DNA of 13,239 nt from Competibacteraceae bacterium UBA2792 (GCA_002352125.1 DEHU01000144.1:3898-17136); one strand, 5' to 3'. Shown: positions 1-8,262, counted from the stretch's first letter. Program-made: numbers and translations. The notes: generated by a model not told the origin, from the letters alone.

Positions 1-1
1 T

Positions 2-142
2 TACACGCTGTTCTTCGCCCATCTGGCCGAAAACTTGGGATTGCCGCTCAGCCTGCTAATCGCCGGTAGCGGCGCGCTCGGGTTGACGTTCTATTTGGAG
101 CAGCGGCGGCGCGAGAACGCGAAAATGCATTCGAACGGGTGA
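2..142 (+). CDS. C-terminal end of a membrane protein (partial)
   Basis: An open frame enters from the left edge and ends at TGA 140-142, leaving 46 residues. They contain one hydrophobic stretch (about residues 17-33, with LPLSLLIAG and GALGLTFYL), then a basic tail (EQRRRENAK). This is the usual look of a last transmembrane helix followed by a positively charged cytoplasmic end. The tail resembles the C-termini of DUF2157-like inner-membrane proteins, but so short a piece cannot prove the family and the function is unknown. The stop lies 17 bases before the sbcD start, so the gene may be co-transcribed with sbcDC. Confidence 0.6.
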   Translation, partial: YTLFFAHLAENLGLPLSLLIAGSGALGLTFYLEQRRRENAKMHSNG

Positions 143-159
143 CGTGGATAGTCCTAAGA

Positions 160-1401
160 ATGCGCCTCATACACACTTCGGACTGGCATCTTGGCCAAAC
201 CTTTCACGATTTCGACCGCAGCCACGAGCATCGCTGCTTCCTAAACTGGCTGCTCGACACCCTGGAGGCGGAACAGGCCGACGCTCTGCTGATCGCCGGC
301 GACGTGTTCGACAGCTCCAATCCATCCGCCGATTCGCAAAGGCAGTTCTACCATTTCCTGACCCACGCCAAGCGCCGCGTGCCCGATCTCGATATCGTGG
401 TCATCGCCGGCAACCACGACTCGGCAGGCCGGTTGGAAGCGCCTGCTCCGCTGCTCGAAGTCTTCGACGCCACGGCCATCGGTTATACCCGCCATCCGCA
501 AGGCGACATCCAACTCGACCGGCTGGTGGTGCCGCTCAGAAATCGAGACCGCGAAATCGCCGCCTGGTGTTTGGCGATTCCCTTTTTGCGGCCCGGCGAC
601 GTGCCCCGCGTCGAAACGGACGGCGATCCTTACCCGGAGGGCGTCAAACGGCTTTATCAGCAGGTATTGGAAATCGCCTCGAACCGCCGGCAAGCCGGTC
701 AGGCCATCGTCGCGCTCGGCCATTGCCACATGAGCGGCGGGCAAACCTCCGAAGATTCCGAGCGGCCCATCGTCATCGGCGGTTTGGGAAAATTGCCGGT
801 GGAGATGTTCGATCCCGCCATCGCTTATGTCGCCTTGGGCCATTTGCACCGCGCCCAGGATGTTGGCGGTCAAAGGCGGGTGCGCTATTCCGGCAGCCCG
901 TTACCGATGTCGTTCACGGAGATTCGCTACCACCATCAAGTCGTCCGCATCGATTTAGACGGCGATTCGATTGCCGGCGTGATGCCGATTCCCGTTCCGC
1001 GCTTCGTGCAGTTGTTGCAGGTGCCCAAACAACCCGCACCAATCGATGAAGTGCTGGATGCGCTCAAAGCGCTCGATCTGCCCGACGCGCCATCCCCCGA
1101 TGCGCAACCCTATCTGCAAGTGCGGGTTCGATCCAATACCTTTGACCGGACGCTACGCGCTCGAATCGAATCGATTCTGGAAAAAAAACCGGTACGATTG
1201 GCTTCTATAGAGCGGTCCAGCCAACCGAGTGGAGACCGCCCGACCGCCACATTTCAATCCATCGACGACATCAAGCGGCTGCAACCGGATGGTATTTTCA
1301 GGGAACTCTGTTCTCAGATGCTGCAACGAGAGCCACCGGCCCAATTGCTGGCGGCTTTCACCGAGTTGTTAGTCGCCGGCGATGGGGAAACAGCACCGTG
1401 A
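160..1401 (+). CDS. sbcD: Exonuclease SbcCD subunit D (Mre11-like nuclease)
   Basis: This is the nuclease subunit of SbcCD. With SbcC it cuts DNA hairpins and degrades or trims double-strand ends, using two metal ions (Mn2+ in known members). All the metallophosphoesterase motifs are visible in the 413 residues: D8 and H10 (SDWHLG), D48 (GDVFD), N85 and H86 (GNHDS), H188 and H190 (GHCH), and H228 and H230 (GHLH). The C-terminal third (from about residue 275) is the capping and SbcC-binding part. E. coli SbcD is about 400 residues, so the length is normal. I chose ATG 160 because it gives the family N-terminus MRLIHTSDWHLG; a GTG at 139 would add seven non-family residues. A weak GGA lies 11 bases upstream. 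The gene overlaps sbcC by four bases (GTGA), which indicates translational coupling. It contains a run of eight A (1181-1188). Confidence 0.96.
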   Translation: MRLIHTSDWHLGQTFHDFDRSHEHRCFLNWLLDTLEAEQADALLIAGDVFDSSNPSADSQRQFYHFLTHAKRRVPDLDIVVIAGNHDSAGRLEAPAPLLEVFDATAIGYTRHPQGDIQLDRLVVPLRNRDREIAAWCLAIPFLRPGDVPRVETDGDPYPEGVKRLYQQVLEIASNRRQAGQAIVALGHCHMSGGQTSEDSERPIVIGGLGKLPVEMFDPAIAYVALGHLHRAQDVGGQRRVRYSGSPLPMSFTEIRYHHQVVRIDLDGDSIAGVMPIPVPRFVQLLQVPKQPAPIDEVLDALKALDLPDAPSPDAQPYLQVRVRSNTFDRTLRARIESILEKKPVRLASIERSSQPSGDRPTATFQSIDDIKRLQPDGIFRELCSQMLQREPPAQLLAAFTELLVAGDGETAP

Positions 1402-4400
1402 AAATTCTCGCCATTCGCGGCAAAAATCTGGCATCGCTGGCCGGAGAGTTCGAGATTTACTTCAATCGAGAACCGTTGGCCTCGGCCAACCTGTTCGCCA
1501 TTTGCGGGCCGACCGGGTCCGGCAAAAGTACCCTGCTCGACGCGCTTTGCTTAGCCCTCTACGATGAAACCCCGCGCCTGACCGCCGCCGCCAAGAGCAT
1601 CAGCCATCTGCCGGATGTCGGCGACAAAACCATCACCTCCCACGATCCCCGCAACCTGCTGCGTCGTGGCTCTGGTGACAGTTATGCCGAAGTGGATTTC
1701 GTGGGCAACGATGGCGTCGAATACCGCGCCCGCTGGAGCGTGCAACGAGCGCACCGCAAAGCGGATCGGCCCTTGCAAGACACTAAAATGGAATTGAAAA
1801 CCCTCGCCGATGAACAATCGATCGGCGGAAAAAAAACCGAGGTGCTGGAAGCGATCAGAAAACGGTTGGGCCTGCAATTCGACCAATTCACCCGCGCGGT
1901 GCTGCTCGCTCAAAACGAGTTTGCCGCCTTCTTAAAGGCCGACAACGATGACAGAGGGATATTGCTGCAAACGCTGACCGGACTGGATATTTACGAGAAG
2001 GTTTCTATCCGCGCCCATCAACGCGCCAAGGCCGAACGGCAGGCGCTCGATAATTTGAGCGCCCAACTCAAAGGTCATCAAACCCTGACCGCCGAGGAAC
2101 GCGCCGAACTGGAACAAAAACTTGCGACTGCCAAAGCGGAAGCCTCGGCACTGGCGCAACGCAAGGCCGAGCTGGAGAAACAAATCCGCTGGCACGAAAC
2201 CTGGGAGAATTTAAAGCAAGCCGAACAGCAGGCACGGGAAGCCGTGCAAGAGGCCATCTCCATTCAGGAATCCGCCACGCACCGGCGAGCCTATTTCACC
2301 CGGGCCGAGGCGGTGCAAGATGCCCGGTCTGTCTTGGAGGGCTTTGACCGGGCTGCCGCCGAAGTCGATCAGCACCATCAAGCTACGCAAACTGCAAAGC
2401 AACAGCGCAACGAGGCGCAACACCTCTTGCAAAGCGCCGAAGAAGCCAAGGCGACCGCCGCGCAAGCGGTCTTCGCTGCCGAACAGCAACGCGCGAACGC
2501 CGGTGATGCCCTCCATCAAGCCCGGAATCTGGACGCCGAAATCAATGCGCTCGCTCCCGGCCACGAAAAGGCTGTTGCAGCTTTGAAAAAAGCCCACCAG
2601 GATGTAGCCGAGGCACAGGCACGGCTGGATAGCAAAAAAACCGAATACCAGCAGGTCGCGCAACAATTGCAAATCGCCCAAGCCTGGTTGACCAAGCATC
2701 AACCGTTGCAGGTTCTGGCGAAAGACTGGTCACTTTGGGATAAGTTGCTCAAGGACGCCGCTAACCTGCAAAACAGCCTATGCGATGCCGAACAGAAAGC
2801 GGTTTCGAGCCAGCGGGACACACAAAAGAAACGGCAGGAACGGGATAAAGCGGCCGATGAGTGCGCCAAAGCCAAAACAGCGCTGCACGCGGCGGAAATT
2901 TGGTTGCAGGCGGCTCTCGCCGAGCTGGCCGGCTTCGATGCCGAAACCTTGGCGGCACGCCGGCAGGCCGCTCAAACCCGCGCCGAGCAACTCGCCAGCG
3001 CCGAGCAACTCTGGACTACCATCGACGCCGCCCAAACCCAACAGCGCAAACTGGAAGACGAAAGCCGCACGCTCCGCGAACAGGTCGTGCAGGCGGAAAA
3101 CGTCCTAAAGCAGCTCGATACCGACAAGCCCTTGGCTGCCGCCCGATTGGAACAGGCGGAAAAATCGCTGAGAACCGCCGAAGCGGCCTGCGCCGAAAAC
3201 GTCGAAACCTTGCGGAGAAATTTGGAAGCGGGCTCACCCTGCCCGGTCTGCGGCGCGACCGGACATCCCTACGCCATCGGCGATGCGCCATCCCGCGCCA
3301 TGCTGGCCGGTCTCAAGGCGGACGTGGACGAATGCCGCAAGATTCTGGAATCGCTGGTCGCTCGGGAATCTGCCCAACAAACCGGCCGCGACAAAAACCG
3401 CCAGCGGCTGACCGTTCTGGCCGGAGAACAGGAATCGCTGGCTGCCGCTTTGCGGCGTGACCACGCCGCTTGGAACGCCCACCCGCTCGCCGCAGAACTG
3501 ACCGCGATTGCGCCCGGCGATTACCCCGCCTGGCTGACCGATCAGAAACAGCTTGCCCGGATTGATCTGGCGGACATTACCGAGAAGGAGAATGTGCATC
3601 GTAAAGCCGCCAAAAAGCGGGAAGACGCCCAAAAAGACCGCGATCAAGCCGAGAAACGGTATTCTACGGCGCGGGATGCTCTGAACACCGCAGAAAACGC
3701 TTTCAATCAAGCGATGCAGACCACCCAAATCGCCGCAGAGCGGAAAACGGACTGCGACCGCCAATTGGGCGAAAAGCTAACCGCTCTGGAAGCCGCATTT
3801 TCCGGCCACGATTGGCGGCCGCTCTGGCAAGCCGATCCGGTCCAGTTCCACGAACAGCGACGGCAAAAAGTCGCCCACTGGAACGATCAAAACGAGAAGG
3901 CGGCAGAATGGCAAAAACGGATCGGCGAACTCGAAATCGAGATCAAAAACAATACCGCAATCGTTAACGATAAAACCACACAGCAAAAACATACCGCCGA
4001 TGAGTTCCAGCGCATCGATAGCGATTTAAAAACCCGATGCCAAAAACGAAAAGCCCTTTTCGGCGGACGCTCCGTCGTCGAGGTGGAAACGGAACTCGAC
4101 AAGGCAACTGAAGACGCCCGACGCAAACATCAGCAACAAGACGAAATCGCACAGAAAGCCAAGCAGGAGCAGGTGAGCGCCGAAACCGCGCTGAACCGGG
4201 AACAGGAGGCGCTCGCCAAATGCCAGCAGGCTGCGGAACAGGCTATGGCAACCTTGCGGCGATGGGTCGCCGAATTCAACGCCAATCATCCCGATGCAAC
4301 GCTGGATATTCCCGAACTCCGCGCCTTACTGCTCCACGATAACGCTTGGTTAAAAGGGGAACGGGAAACCCTCAAGGCGCTGGCGGACGCCGTCAAGCAG

Positions 4401-5135
4401 GCGGAGACCATCCTGAAGGAGCGCCAAGCGCAACGGGAAACGCACGAGCGGCAACGCGCCAATCAGGATCCCGCAGAAACCGCGCGGGAGGCGCAACAAA
4501 AGACCCAGGCCGATTTGGCGGACGCTCAGAACCGGGCCAAAGAGGCCGAAATCCATCTGCGCCAGAATGACGAGCGCCGCGAAAAAGCCAAAGATTTACA
4601 GGAGCAAATCGACCGACAAGAAGGCACCACCCGGATTTGGAACCAATTAGACCAATTGATTGGCTCTTCCGACGGCAAGAAATTCCGCAATTATGCCCAG
4701 CAATTTACCCTCGATGTGCTGCTCGGCTATGCCAACCGCCATCTAGCCGACTTGTCCCGCCGCTATCGGCTAGAGCGGGTCAAGGACACTTTGGCTTTGA
4801 TGGTAGTCGATCAAGACATGGGCGATGAACCCCGCTCGGTGCATTCCTTGTCCGGCGGCGAGTCTTTCCTGGTGTCGCTGGCGCTGGCGCTCGGCCTTGC
4901 CTCCCTGTCCTCCAACCGGGTCCGGGTAGAATCGCTGTTCATCGACGAAGGCTTCGGCAGTCTCGATGCCGACACGCTGCGGGTGGCGATGGATGCCTTG
5001 GACAAATTGCAAGCCCAAGGCCGCAAAGTCGGCATCATCTCCCACGTTCAGGACATGACCGAACGGATCGGGACACAGATTCAGGTGCGGCGCCAATCCA
5101 GCGGCCAGAGCTGGATCGAAGTGCGGAGCGTTTAA
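1398..5135 (+). CDS. sbcC: Exonuclease SbcCD subunit C (Rad50/SMC-like ATPase)
   Basis: This is the ATPase and DNA-tethering subunit of SbcCD, built as a head, a long coiled coil, a zinc hook, a returning coiled coil and a second head half. In 1245 residues I see Walker A GPTGSGKST (37-45), the Q-loop glutamine Q172 (LLAQNEF), the zinc hook CPVCG (C615 and C618), the ABC signature LSGGESF (1151-1157), Walker B with D1183 and catalytic E1184 (LFIDEGFGSLD), and the switch histidine H1216. The arms are rich in Ala, Glu, Gln, Lys and Arg, as expected for coiled coil. E. coli SbcC is 1048 residues; this longer form is like that of Pseudomonas and relatives. The start is GTG 1398 inside the sbcD stop, with GGGGA nine bases upstream. 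An A8 run (1829-1836) and an A7 run (2634-2640) lie in the gene. The stop faces that of yoaA across 13 bases, with no clear terminator between them. Confidence 0.96.
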   Translation: MKILAIRGKNLASLAGEFEIYFNREPLASANLFAICGPTGSGKSTLLDALCLALYDETPRLTAAAKSISHLPDVGDKTITSHDPRNLLRRGSGDSYAEVDFVGNDGVEYRARWSVQRAHRKADRPLQDTKMELKTLADEQSIGGKKTEVLEAIRKRLGLQFDQFTRAVLLAQNEFAAFLKADNDDRGILLQTLTGLDIYEKVSIRAHQRAKAERQALDNLSAQLKGHQTLTAEERAELEQKLATAKAEASALAQRKAELEKQIRWHETWENLKQAEQQAREAVQEAISIQESATHRRAYFTRAEAVQDARSVLEGFDRAAAEVDQHHQATQTAKQQRNEAQHLLQSAEEAKATAAQAVFAAEQQRANAGDALHQARNLDAEINALAPGHEKAVAALKKAHQDVAEAQARLDSKKTEYQQVAQQLQIAQAWLTKHQPLQVLAKDWSLWDKLLKDAANLQNSLCDAEQKAVSSQRDTQKKRQERDKAADECAKAKTALHAAEIWLQAALAELAGFDAETLAARRQAAQTRAEQLASAEQLWTTIDAAQTQQRKLEDESRTLREQVVQAENVLKQLDTDKPLAAARLEQAEKSLRTAEAACAENVETLRRNLEAGSPCPVCGATGHPYAIGDAPSRAMLAGLKADVDECRKILESLVARESAQQTGRDKNRQRLTVLAGEQESLAAALRRDHAAWNAHPLAAELTAIAPGDYPAWLTDQKQLARIDLADITEKENVHRKAAKKREDAQKDRDQAEKRYSTARDALNTAENAFNQAMQTTQIAAERKTDCDRQLGEKLTALEAAFSGHDWRPLWQADPVQFHEQRRQKVAHWNDQNEKAAEWQKRIGELEIEIKNNTAIVNDKTTQQKHTADEFQRIDSDLKTRCQKRKALFGGRSVVEVETELDKATEDARRKHQQQDEIAQKAKQEQVSAETALNREQEALAKCQQAAEQAMATLRRWVAEFNANHPDATLDIPELRALLLHDNAWLKGERETLKALADAVKQAETILKERQAQRETHERQRANQDPAETAREAQQKTQADLADAQNRAKEAEIHLRQNDERREKAKDLQEQIDRQEGTTRIWNQLDQLIGSSDGKKFRNYAQQFTLDVLLGYANRHLADLSRRYRLERVKDTLALMVVDQDMGDEPRSVHSLSGGESFLVSLALALGLASLSSNRVRVESLFIDEGFGSLDADTLRVAMDALDKLQAQGRKVGIISHVQDMTERIGTQIQVRRQSSGQSWIEVRSV

Positions 5136-5148
5136 CGGATCGCAACCG

Positions 5149-7056
5149 CTATCCTGCAAAAAACGCCCGCACCCGCTCCAAATTCCGCGTGCGCGGCATC
5201 GGCGGCAAGCTGTCCAGGAACACCCGCCCGTAGAGCTTGCTCACGATCCTCGGGTCACCCAGCACCAATACACCCCGGTCGGTCACGTCGCGGATCAGCC
5301 GGCCCGCACCCTGCTTGAGCGCGATGACCGCATGAGGAAGCTGATAGCTCAGAAACGGATCCTCGCCGTGCTGGCGTATCGATTCGATACGTGCCTGTAT
5401 CACAGGATCGCCGGGTGCGGCAAACGGCAGCCGGTCGATGACCACGCAAGATAACGCCTCGCCGCGAACGTCCACTCCCTCCCAGAAACTGGCGGTTCCC
5501 AGCAGCACCGCGTTGCCCAGAGCCCGGAACTCGCGCAGCAATGCCGCCTTCGGTCGTTCGCCCTGCACCAGCAACGGATAATCCAAACGTCCAGCCAACA
5601 ATCCCGCCGCCTCGCGCAAAGCCCGGTGACTGGTGAACAGCAAAAACGCCCGCCCTCGACTTGCTGCGAGTACCGGCAGGCTCGCTTCCACCAAGGCTAT
5701 CGTATGACGCGGCGAACCGGGATCGGGTAGTTCCGGCGGATGGTAAAGCAAGGTGTTGCGGGCAAAATCGAACGGGCTGTCCAGCCGCAATCCTTCGTAA
5801 TCGTGCAAACCCAATCGCGCCGCAAAATGATCGAACGTTTCGCCCACCGCCAACGTCGCCGACGTGAAAATCCAGGCGCTTTGCTGCCCTTCCATGCGCT
5901 CTCGAAAGGTTGGAGCGATATCGAGCGGAGTCAAACTCAGAGTGAACCCGCGCCCACGCGTTTCGAACCAGCGCACGTTCTCCGGCCCACCATCCTCTCC
6001 GGTCAGCACGGCCAGGCGTTGCGCCAACTCCTCTCCGCGCCGGTGGCAGTTCTCTAATCCTTTACCGCGCTGAGCCGCCTCTTTTAGCGCCTCGCGTAGC
6101 CGATCCAGCGCCCCGCTCAACTCGCCGACGGCTTTTCGAACCAGCGGCAGTCTGGCAACCTCTCGCCACGGTGCCCGGCGATCCGCCAGGCCCAGCGATT
6201 CCCGCAACGCCGCCGCGGCCGGTTCGAGCGCTTCGGCTCGTTGCCGCAACACGGCGAAATCCGCTGCGTCCCGAGACTGCTCTACCACCGTATCTCGCGC
6301 CAGTTCGCCGAGTTGCCTGCCGCTCAACGACTTGCCGAAGAAATGACTGGCAATTTCCGGCAATTGGTGCGCCTCGTCGAGAATGAATGCTGCCGCGCCG
6401 GGCAGCAACTCGGCAAAACCGGTTTCCTTGATCGCCATATCGGCGCAAAACAGATGATGGTTGATCACCAGCACGTCGGCCGCCAGCGCCTCACGGCGGG
6501 CCTTGGCGAGAAAGCAGTCGGCGAGTCGCGGGCAATCCTGCCCCAGGCAGTTGTCCACGGTGGACGTCACGCGCAGCCAGATCGGCGAGGTTTCCGGTAC
6601 GTCGGCGACTTCGGCGATGTCGCCGTGGCGAGTCCGCCTCGCCCAAGCGCGGATCCGCTGCAACTCGACAACCTGCTCGCGCGAACTTAACCGTCCGCTC
6701 TCCTCGGCAGTTTGCAGGCGATACGCACAAAGATAATTGCCGCGTCCTTTCAGTAACGCAACCCGCGCCAACACGTTCAACGCTTTCCGCACTACCGGCA
6801 AATCTTGCCGATAAAGCTGGTCCTGCAAATGGCGGGTACCGGTCGAAATGATGACTCGCACCCCGGCCGACAACGCAGGCACCAGATAAGCGTAAGTCTT
6901 GCCGGTGCCAGTGCCCGCTTCGACGATCAGCGTTCCGCCTTCGTCCAAGGTGGTGGCGACCGCCTCGGCCATGCGCTGTTGCGACCGGCGCGGCGCAAAT
7001 CCCGGTATTTGCCCAGCCAAGGGGCCGTTCGGCCCCAGCAGTTCGGCCGCGTTCAA
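5149..7056 (-). CDS. yoaA: ATP-dependent DNA helicase YoaA (DinG/XPD family, Fe-S)
   Basis: This is a superfamily 2 helicase of the XPD/DinG type, moving 5' to 3' on single-stranded DNA. E. coli YoaA partners with the HolC (chi) clamp-loader subunit and helps repair damaged replication forks. Visible in 635 residues: Walker A GTGTGKT (48-54); four cysteines for the 4Fe-4S cluster (C110, C170, C175, C181); DEAH box 227-230; TSATL (398-402); FWEGVD (524-529); and motif VI QGAGRLIR (582-589). Length and whole-protein similarity fit YoaA (636 residues in E. coli) better than the longer DinG. The only usable start is TTG at 7056-7054. It has no good Shine-Dalgarno sequence and sits 24 bases after the lpoP stop in the same frame, so it probably depends on translation of lpoP. 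The next ATG (residue 29) would cut off the conserved GQIPGFAPR nucleotide-binding region. Confidence 0.93.
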   Translation of the reverse strand: MNAAELLGPNGPLAGQIPGFAPRRSQQRMAEAVATTLDEGGTLIVEAGTGTGKTYAYLVPALSAGVRVIISTGTRHLQDQLYRQDLPVVRKALNVLARVALLKGRGNYLCAYRLQTAEESGRLSSREQVVELQRIRAWARRTRHGDIAEVADVPETSPIWLRVTSTVDNCLGQDCPRLADCFLAKARREALAADVLVINHHLFCADMAIKETGFAELLPGAAAFILDEAHQLPEIASHFFGKSLSGRQLGELARDTVVEQSRDAADFAVLRQRAEALEPAAAALRESLGLADRRAPWREVARLPLVRKAVGELSGALDRLREALKEAAQRGKGLENCHRRGEELAQRLAVLTGEDGGPENVRWFETRGRGFTLSLTPLDIAPTFRERMEGQQSAWIFTSATLAVGETFDHFAARLGLHDYEGLRLDSPFDFARNTLLYHPPELPDPGSPRHTIALVEASLPVLAASRGRAFLLFTSHRALREAAGLLAGRLDYPLLVQGERPKAALLREFRALGNAVLLGTASFWEGVDVRGEALSCVVIDRLPFAAPGDPVIQARIESIRQHGEDPFLSYQLPHAVIALKQGAGRLIRDVTDRGVLVLGDPRIVSKLYGRVFLDSLPPMPRTRNLERVRAFFAG

Positions 7057-7080
7057 GGCAACGTTCGCGAATGGACCGCC

Positions 7081-8109
7081 TCAATTGGACAATTGCGACG
7101 CATGCGCCTCGGCTTCCTCGGCACCGGGCGCATTGCCGGCGGCCTTACGGGCGGAGCCGATCAACTTCCAGTTGCGAGACTGCAATGCCCGGTTGCCGCC
7201 AGCCAGATTGTTGGATTTGCTGGCCAACGATTCGGCTTGCTGATACTGACCTTGATGTAGGCGAATCTGGGCCAGATCGTGCCAAATGCCAGCGTTGCGC
7301 GGCTCGATGCGCAGCGCCCGCTCCAAAGCGGCGCCAGCCTTGTCCAACTGGTTGCTCTTGACGTACTTGTCGGCGCTTTCCAGCAAAGCAACCACCGCTT
7401 GGTTGCCGTCGCGCGAAATTTCCGCCGGGGGTAAATTGGCTGGCGGCGGCGGCGGTTGAACCGGTCGGGGCGCCGGAGCAGGCGGCGAAACCGGTGCTGG
7501 CGCTGGAGTCGCCGGCGGAGTCGTCATCGCAACCGTCGTATCCGCTGGTGCGGGCGTATTCGCCGCAGGGGGGGGAGAGGACGGCGGTTTAGGACGCGGC
7601 GCCGGCGGCACCACTGCCGGTTGCGGTTCCGGCAGCGAGCCCGGTACCGCCTGGGATGGTGGCGGATACGGCGTAGCAGCGCCCGGCGGATAAGCCGGCG
7701 GCCGATAGCCCTCTGCCGAGGGCGGCGGATACGCGGGCTGTTGATTCGAGCTACCCGTATTGGGCCGATAAGGCCGCGTTGGCGGCGCGCTACCGTAGGC
7801 GTCCGGATAAGTCGGCGCGGTGGCAGGCGGAACGTATCCCGAGCCATAAGCGTCCGGTGCAGCCGGATAAGCGGAGGAACGTTCCCTCGGCAAAAGTGGA
7901 TCTTCCTGCGGCGACCATCCCGCGTCCGCTGGGGACGACTGCGGCGGCTGCGCGGGATAGGCCGGCGGCCGGCGCGCGCTACGGTCTACCACTGGTGCCT
8001 TGGCAGCCGGCTTGCTGGGAGGCTGCCGCGAAAATGGCGTTGTCGAACAAGCCGTTATCCCCAGTGCCAGCGTCAACATAAAAAGACACGGCTTAAAAGA
8101 TGTATTCAT
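7081..8109 (-). CDS. lpoP: Proline-rich outer-membrane TPR lipoprotein, probable PBP1b activator LpoP
   Basis: The 342-residue protein begins with a lipoprotein signal: basic and hydrophobic N-terminus, lipobox ITAC, lipidated C21. Residues 26 to about 229 are a low-complexity linker very rich in Pro, Ala and Tyr (AYPAAP, DAYGS twice, PYPPP). Residues 234 to about 335 form a helical TPR-type domain (SADKYVKSNQLDKAGAALERALRIEP, then WHDLAQIRLHQGQYQQAESLA, split here by a few residues). In Pseudomonas aeruginosa and Acinetobacter a TPR outer-membrane lipoprotein called LpoP binds PBP1b and is needed for its activity. The architecture and the position directly downstream of mrcB support the same role here; this is inference, as I could not align the sequences. 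ATG 8109-8107 is preceded by a strong GAGGGGA (8120-8114); an upstream TTG at 8160 in the same frame is not needed. Codons 179-181 lie in a run of eight C. Confidence 0.8.
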   Translation of the reverse strand: MNTSFKPCLFMLTLALGITACSTTPFSRQPPSKPAAKAPVVDRSARRPPAYPAQPPQSSPADAGWSPQEDPLLPRERSSAYPAAPDAYGSGYVPPATAPTYPDAYGSAPPTRPYRPNTGSSNQQPAYPPPSAEGYRPPAYPPGAATPYPPPSQAVPGSLPEPQPAVVPPAPRPKPPSSPPPAANTPAPADTTVAMTTPPATPAPAPVSPPAPAPRPVQPPPPPANLPPAEISRDGNQAVVALLESADKYVKSNQLDKAGAALERALRIEPRNAGIWHDLAQIRLHQGQYQQAESLASKSNNLAGGNRALQSRNWKLIGSARKAAGNAPGAEEAEAHASQLSN

Positions 8110-8113
8110 CGCT

Positions 8114-8120
8114 TCCCCTC
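8114..8120 (-). promoter_or_regulatory. Ribosome-binding site of lpoP
   Basis: The minus strand reads GAGGGGA and then GCG before... the ATG at 8109, with AGCG between the G run and the start. It is the best Shine-Dalgarno match in the window and decides the ATG 8109 start over the upstream TTG at 8160. Confidence 0.75.
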
Positions 8121-8123
8121 GCC

Positions 8124-8156
8124 GGTTCGGCGGTCCCGAGCCGGTCGCCGCGAACC
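8124..8156 (-). promoter_or_regulatory. Possible hairpin just upstream of the lpoP ribosome-binding site
   Basis: Positions 8124-8129 pair with 8151-8156 and 8131-8133 pair with 8148-8150, giving nine pairs with one bulged base and a 14-base loop. In the transcript it ends four bases before the lpoP GAGGGGA. It could affect access of ribosomes to lpoP. Such pairing is not rare in GC-rich DNA, so confidence is low. Confidence 0.3.
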
Positions 8157-8219
8157 ACAATGAAATCGGTCACTCATTCGGTTAACTTTACCTTTTCGCC
8201 AATCATGCCGCCACGCGAA

Positions 8220-8262
8220 ATCGATGGCTTTGCGACCCGGAGGCGCAAATCGGCCAATCGAT
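8220..8262 (-). promoter_or_regulatory. Intercistronic RNA stem-loop between mrcB and lpoP
   Basis: Positions 8220-8234 pair with 8244-8262 in 15 Watson-Crick pairs: 8220-8225 with 8257-8262, 8226-8228 with 8253-8255, and 8229-8234 with 8244-8249. There is a one-base bulge (8256), a three-base bulge (8250-8252) and a nine-base loop (8235-8243). In the minus-strand transcript it begins 18 bases after the mrcB stop codon. Only three U follow it, so it is not a normal intrinsic terminator. Possible roles are partial attenuation, RNase processing, or protection of the mrcB 3' end. The pairing is seen directly; any function is inferred. Confidence 0.5.

Noticed and set aside
139..159. GTG 139 as the sbcD start, overlapping the upstream stop
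   Set aside because: The four-base overlap is attractive, but the seven extra residues are not part of the family N-terminus, which begins exactly at ATG 160.
5149..7056. DinG rather than YoaA
   Set aside because: Both are Fe-S helicases of one family, but the length of 635 residues, the GQIPGFAPR start and the cysteine pattern fit YoaA; DinG is over 700 residues in E. coli.
8110..8160. TTG 8160 as the lpoP start
   Set aside because: It adds 17 residues before the signal peptide, whereas ATG 8109 has a strong ribosome-binding site and gives a normal lipoprotein signal.
7456..8163. Arginine-rich plus-strand open frame (235 codons) opposite lpoP
   Set aside because: It is the mirror of the proline-rich linker: proline codons read backwards give Arg and Gly. 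There is no other evidence of a gene.
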